A stretch of DNA of 64,000 bases from Ascaphus truei (lineage: Eukaryota; Chordata; Amphibia; Anura; Ascaphidae), in NCBI GenBank assembly GCA_036426205.1, contig CM071587.1, forward strand, positions 1,043,986-1,107,985, written 5' to 3'. The position numbers and the translations under genes were made by a program. This document shows, piece after piece, positions 30,907 through 45,900 of this stretch. Every line of letters begins with the position of its first letter. Position 1 is the first letter of the stretch. Below the pieces are notes generated by a model. That model worked only from the letters and a program-made list of their open reading frames with translations. It was not told the DNA's origin and did not search any database.

Positions 30907-33900
30907 ACTGGCACTGTGTGTGTATAACTGGCACTGTGTGTTTGTAGCTGGATCTGTGTGTGTGTCTGTGTATCTGGCACTGTGTGTATGTGTATCTGTG
31001 TAACTGGCACTGTGTGTGTATGTAGCTGGCAAAGTGTATGTTTGTGTGTGTATGTATGTATATCTTTATATAGAACCCAATGTGTACTCAGCGCTTTACA
31101 AAGACAATACAGCACAGGGGATTATAATACAATAAGTGCAGCAACGTCAGACCCAAGGAAAGGAAATCCCTGCCCTGGAGAGCTTACACTCTAAGTGGTA
31201 TGATGAGAGATTTACAGAGACAGCAGGTGAGGGAATAAGTGCAGTAGATGGCAGTGGCTGGCATTGATGGTGGATAGGTGCAGTAGATGGCAGTGGCTGG
31301 CTTGATGGTGGGTAAGTGCAGTAGATGGTAGTGGCTGGCATTGATGGTGGATAGGTGCAGTAGATGGCAGTGGCTGGCCTTGATGGTGGGTAAGTGCAGT
31401 AGATGGCAGTGGCTGGCATTGATGGTGGATAGGTGCAGTAGATGGCAGTGGCTGGCTTGATGGTGGGTAAGTGCAGTAGATGGCAGTGCTTGGCCACAAT
31501 GGTTGGTACGAGTGACTGTGGGTGTGGGACAGTGGCCATGAGTCCAGGCTAATGAAATGCCTCATGTAAGAGGTGAGTTAAGGTTTGTATTAAAGGTGGG
31601 GAGAGAGGGTGCTGGGTGTACACTGACTAGGACGGAGTGCCACAGGTAAGAAGCAGCGAGGGAAAAGGTTAAGGCGACAGAGAGCAGTAGAGGTGAAAGG
31701 GCTGGAGAGGAGGCAGTTATGAATAGAGCGCAGGAGACTGAGCAAGGGCACAGAGAGATCGAAGCTGATATATAGGGTGTGTGTATGTTGCTGGCAGTGT
31801 GTGCGTGTGTGTGTCCAGAGCTGGTGCTTGTGTGTGTATGAGTGTAGATGGCAGTCAGTGTGTGTGTGTGTGTGTGTATTTAGCTGGTAGTGTGCGTGTG
31901 TGTAGCTGGCACAGTGTGTATAGTTGGTAGTGTGTGCAGAGGTAGCTGGCAGTGTGTGTGTTAACAGGGGACAAGCAGAGCTGTGTAACAGGGGGACAGG
32001 CAGAGCTGTGTAACAGGGGGACAGGCAGAGCTGTATAACGGGGACAGGCAGAGCTGTGTAACAGGGGGAACTCTGGGAGGAATTATGTTGGGGGGAGGAG
32101 AGATAGAGACCTATTTTAGTATAGTCACAAGTGCTATATATATTCCCTCCAACATCCCTCCAAATAACATGTGGAGAAAACGCTCTTACACTGTACCCCA
32201 CACCCAGCGCTCTTACACTGCCCCCCACACCCAGCGCTCTTACACGGCCCCCCCACACCCAGCGATCTTACAATGCCCTCCTAACACCCAGCGCTCTTAC
32301 ACTGCCCCCACACACCCAGCGCTCTTACACTGCCCCCCACACCCAGCGCTCTTACACTGCCCCCACACCCAGCGCTCTTACCACTGGCTCCACACCCAGC
32401 GCTCTTACACTGCCCCCACACCAGCGCTCTTACACTGACCCCACACACACCAGCGCTCTTCACACGGGCCCCTCCACATTCCAGCGCTCTTACACTGCCA
32501 CCCACACCCAGCGCTCTACACTGCCCCTCCTCACCCAGCGCTCTTCACTGCCCCCCACACCAGCGCTCTTACACTGCCCCCCACACCAGGCTTAAATGCC
32601 CCCACCCCAGGCTCTTACACTGCCCCCACACAACCAGGCGCTCTTACACTGCCCCCCCACCACAGCGTCTCTTACACTGCCCATCACAACCAGCGTCCTT
32701 ACACTGCCCCCACAACACCAGCGCTCTTACACTGCACCACCACACCCAGCGCTCGTACACTGCCCCTCACACCAGCGTCTTACACGGCCCCAACACACCC
32801 AGCGCATTACACTGCCTCCCCAACCCAGCGCTCTTACACTGCCCCCCACACCCAGCGCTCTTACACTGCCCCCCACATCCGGGCCCTTAACAGGCCCCCA
32901 CCAGCGCTCTTACACTGCCCCCCACACCCAGCGCTCTTACACTGCCCCCCACACCCAGCGCTCTTACACTGCCCCCCACACCCAGCGTTCTTACACTGCC
33001 CCCCACCCACCCAGCGCTCTTACACTGCCCCCCACACCCAGCACTCTTACACTGCCCCCCACACCCAGCGCTCTTACATGCACCACACCCAGCCCTACAC
33101 TGCCCCCAACACCCAGCGCTCTTACAATGCCCCCACACCCCGCGCTTACAGCCCCCACACACCCAGCGCTCTTACACTGCACCCACACCCAGCGCTCTTA
33201 CACTGCTCCACACACCCAGCGCCCTTACACTGCCCCCCACACCCAGCGCTCTTACACTGCTCCCCACACCCAGCGCTCTTACACTGCTCCTCCACACCCA
33301 GCGCTCTTACACTGCCCCCACACCCAGCGCTCTCACACTGCTCCCCCCCACATCCAGCACTCTTACACTGCCCCCAACACCCAGCGCTCTTACACCTCTA
33401 CCCCCAAACCCAGCGCTCTTACACTGCCCCCCACACACAGCCACTCTTACCTGCCCCCACCCAGTAACAGTGCTCGTACACCTGCTCCCCAACCCAGTGC
33501 TATTACACTGCTCACCCCAACACCCAGCGCTCTTACACTGCTACCCCCCAAACCCAGCGCTCTTACACTGCCCCCCATACCCAGCACTCTTACACTGCCC
33601 CCCCCCACGCACAGTGCTCGTACAACCCCCCCCCCCCACACGCAGTGCTATTACACTTCTCAACCCAACATCCAGCGCTCTACACTGCTACCCCCCAAAC
33701 CAAGCCGCTTACACTGCCCCCATACCCAGCACTTACACTGCCCCCCCCCAGCACAGTGCTAGTAAAACCACCCCCCCCACCCAGTGCTATTACACTTCTC
33801 ACCCCAACATCCAGCGCTCTTACACTGCTCCCCCCTCACACCCAGCGCTCTCACACTGCTCCCCCACCCCAACATCCAGCGCTCTTACACTGCTACCCCC

Positions 33901-36900
33901 ACACCCAGCGCTCTTACACTATTCCCCAATCCCCCCCACACCCAGCTCTCTTATATTGCTACCCTCCCCCACACCCAGCACTCTCACACTGGTCCCCCCT
34001 CCCCCCACACCCTGCGCTCTTACACAGCTTTCCCCCCACACACACACCCAGCGCACTCACACTGCTCCCCTCACAGTCTGGGGTATGTGACCCTTCCCTG
34101 GCACATTGATAATACAGGATGTGTCATCGCACCATCATGTGTACACAGTCTGGCACCTCCCCTGTGTCACAATCACACACTGTAAATCATTAATACAACA
34201 CACGTCCTGACTGCAATGAGTTACTACTGATAAGCAATATGTGCTTCTGTGTGGATACACACGCACAATATACACATGTACGCACACACAAAATATACAC
34301 ATGTATGCACACACACACAATATACACATGTACGCGCACACACACAATAAACACATGTACGCACATACATAATATACACATGTACGCACACACACAATAT
34401 ACACATGTACACACAGACACGCACAGACACATACACGTACACAATATACAAATGTACACACACACAGTATACACATGTACACCCGCACAACCGCACACAC
34501 ACACCCACACACTCACGCACACAATATATACATGTACACACACACGTACACAATATATACACATGTAAACAATATACACATCTACGTACACACACACACA
34601 CACGTCCACAATATATACACACTGTAACAGAAACTGCCTCTAAATCCAGCATCGAGCTGGTTAATTGCACACAGACAATCAACCAGACTCCACCTGGCAG
34701 ATTAGGACTCTGAGAAAAGCCTGATGTGAGAAACAGGAAGATTCCTTAGCTCACATTTGGCCTGACAGAAGGAGAGCAGAAAAGCCTGCACACAGACACT
34801 GTCTTGAGCACAAAGGCTGTGCTGAGATCAAGACACCCAAACACCCAGAGACCTATATTTCCTGGACACAGAGGACCCAGGAACCTGCCAGAGACTGACA
34901 TGGAGGGCCACCTGCTTAAGGTACCTTCTGAGACATTGGGGTGATCGGCTGGTAATGGGAATATCCCTCCAGTCCTGCAGATAGGGTCTGGGGAAGGAAG
35001 TTAGCCCTTACAAAGGGATAGGGGTTTGTTATTTTGTTGTTTTTGTATGTTTTGCCTGGATAAAGGAACAGGCGCAATAAAGCCAAGATATAATTTCACC
35101 CTAATCGGTCTCCATTATATGTACCTCTGCACACATACACACATACACAATACACACACGTACTTACGCATAAACACACACACGTACACAATATACTGTA
35201 CACACATGTAAACAACATACACAATACACACACACAGGTACACAATATACACACGCATGTACAAACGCATACAATATATACATACACAATATACATACAC
35301 ACAAATACACAATATACACATTATAATAAGTGTATCGCTTCTCACCCAATTGCACTCAAATCGTTTCACAATTACAATATTGCACTAGACACAAACACGC
35401 ACGATACACGCCTGCACTAGGCACACATGCACCATACACGCATGTACTAAGCACACACATCATACACGTGTGCACTAGACACACACCATACACACGTACA
35501 CTAAACACATGCATCATACACACATACACTAGGTGCACAAACGCACCATATATGCCGGCACTAGGCACACACAGACAAACCATACACACGTGCACTAGAC
35601 ACACACATGCACAATACACATGGGCACTAGACACGCATCATACACACGTATACTAGACACACACACGCACTATACATGCCCAAACTATGCACTCACACAA
35701 CATACACGCATGCACTAGACACACACACGCATCATACACTACACACACACACATGCACCATACACGCCTATACTAGACACAAACAGGCACCATACACACT
35801 AGGCACACACAGGCACCATACACGCCTACACTAGGCACACACACACCATAAGCGCATGCACTAGACACACACACGCATCATACACACACACAAATGCACT
35901 ATACACATGTGCACTAGGCACACACATGCCTGCACTAGGCGCACACACACCATACACGCGTGCACTAGACACACACATGCACCATACATGCCTGCACTAG
36001 GCGCACACACACACCACACATGCCTGCACTAGGCGCACACACACATCATACACACGTACACGGCTGTACTAGGCAGACACACACCATACACACGTGTGTC
36101 GCACGTTTGCTGACCTTCCCAGCATGCTCTCCTGCAGATCTAGTTCTGGAAAGCTGTGACCTGGACTGTGAGACCAACAACCGCGCCCACCAAACCGTGG
36201 ACACCGGCTGCCACGCGCTCGTGGTCCGGAGGGGACTGTGCTTCCATATCACTCTGCGCTTCTCTAACAGGGAGTACCAGGAAGGGGTGGACCAGCTGGC
36301 ACTCAATGTGCACACAGGTAACCCCCCTCTTATATACAGGTAACCCCCCTCTTATATACAGGTAACCCCCTCTTATATACAGGTAACCCCCCTCTTATAT
36401 ACAGGTAACCCCCCTCTTATATACAGGTAACCCCTCTCTTATACACAGGTAACCCCCCTCTTATACACAGGTAACCCCTTATATACAGGTAACCCCTCTT
36501 ATATACAGGTAACCTCTCTCTTATATATACAGGTAACCCCTCTCTTACGTACAGGTATCCCCTCTATTATATACAGGTAACCGCTCTTTTATATGCAGGT
36601 GTTCCCCTTATATACAGGTAACCCCTCTCTTATACGCAGGTATCCCCCCTTATATACAGGTAACCCCTCTCTTATACGCAGGTGTCCCCCCTTATATACA
36701 GGTAGCCCCTCTTATACGAAGGTATGTCCCTTAAAAACAGGTAACCCTCCCTCTCATACGCCGGTACCCCCATTATATACAGGTAACCCCTCTCTTATAC
36801 GCAGATGTCCCCCTTAGATACAGGTAACCCCTCCCTTATACACAGGTATTATCCCTGTTAGTATGAGTGTGTCAGTGTGAGTGTATGATAGTGTGGTTCA

Positions 36901-39900
36901 GCATGATTGTGTTGGTGTGAGCAGTGTGCTGGCCAGTATGTGTGTGTGTTGGCGAGTGTTTGTGTGTGTTGGCGTGTGTGTGTTGGTGAGTGTGTGCAGG
37001 GGAAGGTGGGGGAGCGGTCCTGCGCCTCACTGCTCCCTCTGTATGTCATATAAGGTCACAGATCTGTCAGAACAATGGCAGGAAGGACAGTGTGTGCAGC
37101 TACATTATGTACTATCCTTGCAGGGCTGCGTGGGGGGTGGAGCAGCGCAGTGAGGGGGGAGCAGCATGGTAAGGGGGGAGCAGCGCAGTGGGGGGGGGGG
37201 GTGGCCGGTGGGGGCTGGAGCAGCGTGGTGAGGGGGGAGCAGTGCAGTAAGGTGCATTATGTTGGGGGGGTAGCTGAGCAGTGAGGGGGGAGCAGCACGG
37301 AGCGGTGTGGGGGGCCCATCTCCTGCCCGTCTTATCACCGGCATTGTTCTGTTATTCAGCGCTGGGGGCCCAGGAAATAAATGGCTCCTGGCAGAACTTT
37401 CACTTTTCAAGACAAATAATTCGTATTGTCCTCTTTGTTTTATTGTTTAAATTAATCATCCAGAAATACTAAATGATACTCTAATGTTCTAAAGCATATA
37501 TAATGCAGAAAGTGGTTATTTTCTTTCAAAGATAACTGAAGAGGAGAGAACATGTAACTGAGATATGGTGAGGAAGACTATCAAAGATAAAATTGACAAA
37601 ACTGGGAGAAGAGCTCCCATGTGTGTGCTCCAAATAACTGTGGTGAGCGTGATTGCAGTAATAGCTTGAAAAAATGGTATGGGACGGATATATAATAATG
37701 AAAATCTTCGGAATTTATGTAATACCGGTGTGAGTATGAATGACAAAAATGTCTCTAGCTGGAATCAGAATTGGTTGGGCATATGACTGCAGATAATGAA
37801 GTGTCCCCTCGTGAGTGAATAGCGTGAGTTTTGGCCTCTCCATGTTTGGAAACGAACACTGATAGCTATGAAGGCTCTGTGCAAGTCCTGTTGTACACGG
37901 TATATAACGGAGGCATGCTCACCTGCTCCAACGAGGTGTAAGGGATCACTTGCCTTCAATCCGGTGTCCTTGCTCAGACTAGTCCGCACGCTGGGTTGTG
38001 CGAGGCGTCAGTGTGGCTATGACGTCATCTCCTGGCGACTCACCCCCACGGGTATCCTACTGGGTCTCTGTGATCGCGGAGACCGCAGCTAGTGTTTCCT
38101 CTGCACCGTATCACTCCTATGCGGCCGACCAAATATCCACCAATGAACAAAAGGGTATATTCAAAAAGATGTGTTCCGTCCCAAAGCGTGCTCCAAATGC
38201 GTTGTTGAAGAAATAGAAGATGTGCTGTTTTAACTTTGGCTGTTATGCCCAATAAAGTCATTTAATTATACCCATGACCAGCCTAATTTTCCAGCGATTG
38301 CAGTGCCCATTTTTCTTCAACTATCAAAGATAAGTGAAGCGTGAAGAAGATGAAGCAGCGACTTATTATGGGAGAGAAGCAAAGTCATCGCACTGACACA
38401 GGACGATGGAACAACAATAACAGACTGTGCTCTTATCATAAAGGACTTGTACATGAAATTGTACGGGAACACAGATAACACGGTATAATCCCGCAGAGGA
38501 CAAGCGAGAAGAAACCACCAATGATGTACCACACATCCATCCAGAAGAAATGGCAAAAGCAATAACATTCATGAAGAATGGGAAGTCCCCCGGGGAAGGT
38601 GGAATTACATCTGAGATCTTGAAAGAAGCTGGAGAAGAATTAGAGAAAATCCTTGCGAACCTCTTTACAGGCTGCTGGAAGAACAGGAAAATCCCAGAAC
38701 AATGGAGGAATGCCATAGTTATCCTCATCCACAAGAAAGAAGGCAAAGACCTCAAGAACCTCAGACCCATCAGCCTACTTCCAATCCCAAGATCTTTCTG
38801 AAGATACTCACTAATTGGTTACCACTGACTCCGCCGAGTTTACAGAGCGGGATTACACAGTGAATACACCACAATGGACCCCATCCAAGTCGTACGAGAA
38901 GCGATTTCCCCGAAGTTATGAATATGATTTACCACTCGGCTGAGCATTCGTAGATGAACAAGCCTTTGATTCAGTCTACACCTCTGCGGTACCAAATACA
39001 TTAATAAGACAAAGTGCTGAAAAAGCGTATATTGATATTTATTGGAAGTCCATATCAACCTCCCTTTTTTTGGTTTCTGTATTCCTCCCTTATTTTGTTG
39101 CGAACTTGATCAGTTTGTGGGTCAGCCCGACTGTTTCCTGACTATACTCTTAAAGCAGGGGTGCTCGATCTTTTTCCACTGCTCCCCCCTAACGGCTCTC
39201 TCCCCCCCATCACCTTGGCTCCGGCGTTCTGACATCACCATGTCACTTTGCCATGGCAATGTGGCATCACGTGACCCCGCAACGTAATTTGACGCCACGT
39301 TGCCATGGCGACCCATCACCAGAAGCCACCTGAGCCAAGGTAAGTGACGTTTACACATGCCTCCGCCACATTTAATTTAAATGTCTTTGGGAAGCCCACG
39401 GGGCCTCTGTAAACCCTGCTCCCCCCCTGCAGAGAATCTCGCGCCTCCCAGTTTGCGCTCCCTTGATCTAAAGCCGTGATCCCCCAGGAGCCTCTCTGAG
39501 TTTAACTCATATAGTGTCGGTATCTCTTCCCCATAGCACGTTCTGCTCTTCGTGTGGTGTTAAAAATTGTGTTTTTCTTCATCTCTTGCTTCTGAGGTTA
39601 CCATGGCAACCTTTAGACGGCGCTGAGCTCATTTTAACCCCCCGGACACTTAATATTTCAGACATGTATATCTCTTATAGCAGGGGTTTATTTATTTATT
39701 TTTATTTATTTATAAAATATTTTACCAGGAAGTAATACATTGAGAGTTACCTCTCGTTTTCAAGTATGTCCTGGGCACAGAGTAAAACAAATAATACATG
39801 GTTACAAGTACAGTTACATAAATGAACAGGGTATACATTATATACAAGACATTGCGTGCACAGTTAAAGAAAATATATATTATGAGCGTATGAAACAGTT

Positions 39901-42900
39901 ACAGACCAGGTTAAAATGTGAGACAGCCTTAGATTTGAAAGAACTTAAACTGGTGGTGAGTGTGAGAGTCTCTGGTAGGTTGTTCCAGTTTTGGGGTGCA
40001 CGGAAGGAGAAGGAAGAACGTCCGGATACTTTGTTGAGCCTTGGGACCATGAATAGTCTTTTGGAGTCTGATCTCAGGTGATAAGTGCTGCAGTTGGTAG
40101 GGGTGAGGAGCTTGTTCAGGTAGCTGGGTAGCTTGCCCATGAAGAATTTAAAGGCAAGACAGGAAAGGTGAACTTTGCACCTAGACTCTAGTGTTGACCA
40201 ATCTAGTTCTTTGAGCATTTCGCAGTGATGTGTGTTGTAGTTGCATTGGAGAACAAAACGACAAATTGAATTGTAGAGGGTGTCAAGTTTGCTAAGGTGG
40301 GTTTGAGGAGCCAAGCCATATACTATGTCTCCATAGTCAATAATTGGCATTAGCATCTGCTGTGTGATACGCTTTCTGACCAGGAGACTTAGGCCTCGGT
40401 CCCGCTGCGCTCGTTGGCGCGGGCGGCGGGTCGCGAGTTCCCCACCAGCAGGGGAATCCTCGCGAGCCGGTCCCGGTCCCCACTGGCTGCACAGCTGATT
40501 ACACGCTGTAGCGCGTCAGCCGCTGGAGACACCAGAGAATGGTGTTTCCTAGCGTTGACGCGTGACGTGTGTGGCTGTGAGCCAATGGGGAGGGGAGGCT
40601 TCGGGAGGAGGAGAGGCTTCGGGGAGCGGGGAGGAGTGTGGAGGGACAGCAGGTGAGTGCCTTTCTCTGTGTGTGTGTCTGAGTGCGTGCATGCCTATCT
40701 GTGTGTGTCCGAGTGCGTGAGTGCCTGCCTCTGCCTGTGTGTGTGTGTGTATGAGTGCCTGCCTGTGTGTGCGCGCGTGTGTGTGTATGAGTGCGTGAGT
40801 GCCTGCCTGTGTGTGTGTGTGCGCGTGTGTGTGTGTATGAATGAGTGCCTGCGTGTGTGTGTTTAAACTTACTTTCCAGCTCGAGTCCGTGGAGGGAGGG
40901 GGGGGAAGAGTAGCGGGTCCCTCCGCTCAAGCCACGCCCCCCCTCCCTGTCAAACCGCCCACCTCCCGATCAAACCTCCCACCTCCCGCCCACCTCCCGA
41001 TCAAACCTCCCACCTCCCGCCCACCTCCCGCTCCCGCTCCCTACAGACCGCAGATCGCGGTCTGTGTATCTCAGCGCACCGCCTGTCAGCAACGCAGGTG
41101 CGCTGACTCTGGGAGCGGGGCCTTAGCCTTAGGGAGGATTTGTTCCTGTAAAGTACCCCTAGTTTGGCATAGGTCTTGGTTGTCAGGGTATCAATGTGCA
41201 TCCCAAATGTTAAGTGGGAGTCAAACCATAAGCCCAGGTATTTACAACTAGTGACAGGTGTTAGGGTGGTGTTAGCGTTGGTTCTAATCAGGAGCTCAGT
41301 CACTGGAAGCTTTACAAATTTAGTCTTGGTCCCAAATACCATTGTTACAGTCTTGTCAGTGTTTAAAAACAGTTTTCAACTCTAGTCCTCAAGAACCTCC
41401 CCCACCCTCAAGAGATCAGGTTTTAGGGATATCCCAGCTTCAGCACAGGTGGCTCAATCAGTCCCTGCTTCAACACAAGTGGCTCAATCAGTGGCTCAGT
41501 CTTCGACTGAACCACTGAGTCACCTGTGCTGAAACTGGGATATCCTTGAGGACTGAAGTTGAGCGCCCCTATCTTATAGTATACCATGCACACACAAAAA
41601 TCCCAACTATCAGCACTCACCCCAACGGGGCGTTTTATTTACCAACTCTACAGTCATTGTATAACACTTGTGCAGTGTTATAAAGCCGGTGTAGATAAGT
41701 CTGAGAATAATGCTTCTCTTGTTTGAGCTGTGTTACGATTGTGTGAACTGTCGGATTTTACACCAGTTAGATGATTTATGGGTCGCTGACTGTACTACCC
41801 AATGCAATGTATTTTATTTTTATGTATGTATAGGAAACACGATCACCGTGTCAAAGTGACGTCACCCCCCCCCCCCCCCCGGATTAATTTCTTCTCACGA
41901 CATTTCACACCGGTTTTTTTTTGTACACTGGGTGAAGAAATATAGACATTATTTCACTGTTATGCTGGGAGTGCCTACCTCTGTTCTGTGTGTATGTATA
42001 AATAAATGGTGTGTATATGTGTATATATATATATTTATAAAACTATAGGGAACCATGTTAAAAATGGTTATTGAGGCAAAAAGTGACACGGTGATAATGG
42101 GGAAAGGCGGGGTTGCAGACCTGCCTAAGACATGCAAATGAGCAGTTATATTTGCATATATATATATATATATATATATATGAGAAAGTATAAATGGCAC
42201 ACCACTGCTTAAAAAAATTTAACAAAAAATTCACTTTTGGTGCTTACCTCCTGCTGATCCCGGCGTCCCAAAGCTGAATCCTATATAACAGTAATAAGCA
42301 ATATATGTATATATATATATATATAATCATTACATTCAGCCCGAGTCTCCCCACTGCTGGATGAAGCCTCCCCAATGATCTCCCAGGTCCTGCGGTTACA
42401 GCTTCTCTTCTCCACGTCGCTCCCACACATTCCCTCATCCCATCTTACTATTGGATTTGTACATTGGATTGAAGCAGGAAGTCTCCAGGGGTGAACCCCA
42501 TTAATTTCAGCTCCAGGCTCTCCCTGCTTCCAGAGATATTTACCTCCGAAGGGGGTGCCGGTATCACAGCAAAGTTTAAAGCCCCCGTGCCAATAGGAAG
42601 CTACACCAGATCATGTCACGGCCTCCTATTGGCCTGCAGGGTGTGGAAGCTTTGAAAAGCGGCCCTTACTTGAACACTGCTAGTGAGCTGGAGTGGCTAC
42701 TGGCACCCCATACAGGGGTAAGTATATGGGATAATAGGACTGGTAGGGTAATAAGGCTGGTGAGATAATAAGTGCTGGTGGGCTAGTAGGGGGTGGTGGG
42801 GTAATAGGGGCTGGTGGGGTAGATGGGGCAGGTGGGGTAGTAGGAGCTGGTGTTAGTGCTCCACGGGTTCACAACCATTGTAAGGTTTCTTGTGAGCTCA

Positions 42901-45900
42901 AAATACGTCTGTGTGTTCGGGGGTTCCTAATAGGTGGAAGTGGCAGTGTTACAATGTACCCCAACCGGGGCTGAAACGCGGCACTTCCTATTCTACATCC
43001 CATTTGGTTACGACGCAAAAACCTTTATTTGCGGGAATGATTCTGCGTATGGGATACGCCACAGTACGTCGAAGAGCCCGGTCTCCGTATAAAGATTATA
43101 TGATCACACGGGCTGAGCAGTGAAGATTCGCAAATTCTTCTGGAAAATCAGATTACTCTGTGTATACTGTGTTTATTATTCCATATAACCCCAGGCGCTG
43201 GATTCCACCCACCATCCCGGGGTGAACAAGTTGACGTTTGGTGCAGGAATGCAGAGGTGTGTGCCAGGCGTTGAATCGCCGCCACTCATCACGAAGAGCA
43301 GTAAATGTGGCCAAAACACTCAGAGAAACTAGATTTGAATCCCGATTACCTGGAGAGGCTGCCAGATCCTCCGCTTAACCCCTATCCTGCCCGTGTTTAT
43401 TTGCAATAAGGCACCTATGTAGTAAGATCACTCCATTCTCTCACCACCTCAGGTCCTTGCCCCGCTGAGGAATCGGGTACCAAGACTCACATCCCGGTGT
43501 CGGATGCCCTGGAAGATGCAGCGTGGAGCGCAGCTGTGAGCAGCAACGAGGAGGGAGCGCTGGTCCTGTTCATCTCCTCCCCTCCCGATGCCCGCATCGG
43601 ACGTTACAATCTGTCCCTGGAGGCCTCTACTGGGTACCAGGGCACAAGCTTCCATCTCGGGGAGTTCGTCCTGCTCTTCAACCCCTGGTGTCCCGGTGAG
43701 GAATAGGGAGAGAGTTGTAGTAGCAGAAGGGACCTATGACCCATCCAACCCCATTGTCCAACCCCATTGTCCTTCAAACTGCAGGGAGGGACAGTGACAC
43801 CGATATAAGCGCCCAATGACGCATGGAGTCTGTCCATCAACTTCAGGGTGATAGTGACACAGACAGAAGAATATATTGGAATATAACAAGGGTGGCAAAC
43901 TCCAGCCCTCAAGAGCCACCAACTGTTCAGGTATTGGGGATATCCCTGCTTCAGCACAGGTGGCTAAATCACTGGCTCAGTCAAAGACTGAACCACTGAT
44001 TTAGCCACCTGTGCTGAAGCAGGGATGTCCTTACAACCTGACATATTGGTGGCCCTTGAGGACTGGAATTGACCACCCCTGGGCTACAACATATTGTTTT
44101 ACAAGGTGTTGCCAGCCTTTCTGGCATTGAAGGGGTTAGGTTACTAAGGCCCTGGTCTGGATGTGTGACCCCATGCCCTGAGGTTACTCTGTGGCCCCTA
44201 ACTCTTGTCTCCTCAGAGGACTCCGTGTACCTGGATGATGAGGAGCGGCGCACGGAATACGTGTTAACGCAGCACGGACTTGTCTTTCAGGGGGCCAAGG
44301 ACTCCATCAACGGTGTCCCCTGGAACTTCGGACAGGTAAAGAGATCCCATTCTCAGGCCCACCCTGTGAAATAATATCCAGCTCGGGCTTGTGAATGATA
44401 GCAGTAGTCATACACGGTGTCACTGAGCCCCATCACACCTCAAACACTGAGCAAGGAAAAGGATCAGCCTGTATCCTGTGACTTCCTACACATGACCTTG
44501 AATGACCTCGAGTGTCAGTGTGTATCCTTCCCACTCGGTGACTGATGCAGTGCTCTGCTCAGTGACCCTGTGTGCAATACACTGAGGTTGTGTATACATT
44601 GTGTTCATTTTGTGTGTTGTTGTGCATGGACTCGCTGTGTAGTTGGGAGGAGTCGTTGTGACAGTGACATCCCGCTGCGTCCCCTCTCTACCTTATCACA
44701 GCAGTCTCTGTTCCTTCTGTGTACCCCCAGCTCCTTATCTCCTCACACCCTCCTCTCTGCCTCTCCTCACACTCCCCTCTCTGCCTCTCCTCACACCCTC
44801 ATCTCTGCCTCTCCTCCTATCACCTTCTGTTTCTTCCCCCCTCTCTCTTCCTACCCCCTCCCTGCTCCCCTCCACCTCTCTCCCCTCTCTCTCTGCTCCC
44901 TCCTCTGTCTCTCTCTCCCCCCTCGCCCTCTCCTCTTCCTTCCACCTCCCCTCTCATCTCTCTCTCTCCCCCAATCTCTCTCTCCCCCATGTCAGTTTGA
45001 AGACGGTATATTAGACGCATGCCTCCAGCTGTTAGACACTAATCCCAAGTTCCAGAAAGACTCCAACCGGGACTGCTCACGGCGTAACGACCCTGTATAC
45101 ATCTGCCGCGTGGTGAGCGCCATGGTGAGTACGGCGCACTGTCCGTAACCCCTCCAAGCAGGAGAGCCCTTAACCCTGTCATTGCCATTGGTACACTTTG
45201 CCCCTAGGAAGGACTGACCCCTTAAACATGTCACTGCCATAAATACACTTTGGCCCTAAGAGGGACTGACCCTCTAACCCTGTCACTGCCATTAGTACAC
45301 TTTGGTCTTAAGAGGATCTCCACATCACACCACACCAGTATCGGTGTCATTGAATAATGGCCCACCTGGCATTGCAGAGGTTAACCGGTTGGGGGTGAGC
45401 GTGGCATGGGTGATACCTGTGAGGTTCTCCCACTGTACTTCAGGTGAACTGTAATGATGACAGCGGGGTGCTGTATGGGCGCTGGGACAATCTGTATGAT
45501 GACGGGGTCAGTCCCATGTTCTGGATCGGTAGTGTGGATATCCTGCGGCGCTGGAGGAAGTTTGGGTGCCAGGCCGTGCGTTACGGGCAGTGCTGGGTCT
45601 TCGCTGCAGTCGCCTGTACAGGTGAGTGTGTGTGTGGGGGGTGGGGGTGATGGTACCGTGCACATGTTGAGTGTCACTCAATGGGAAGTCTCACTTGTTG
45701 GAAGACAGTCTCCTGAGTGTCACTCTCACTGGGAGGAAGACTCTCAATAGAGGTCAGTCTCTCCCAATAAAGAAGGTAGATATACTCACTAAAGGTCCCT
45801 CTTTCTCTCACTAGAGGTCAGTCTCTCTCTCACTAGAGGTCAGTCTCTCTCTCACTAGAGGTCAGTCTCTCACTAGCGGTCACTCTCTCTCACTAGAGGT

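Noticed and set aside
32596..33762. A 388-codon open frame in the intronic array
   Set aside because: It is a tandem-repeat artefact (repeated [13 protein letters not shown] units) with open frames on both strands. It has no start context, and the array is non-coding in all phases.
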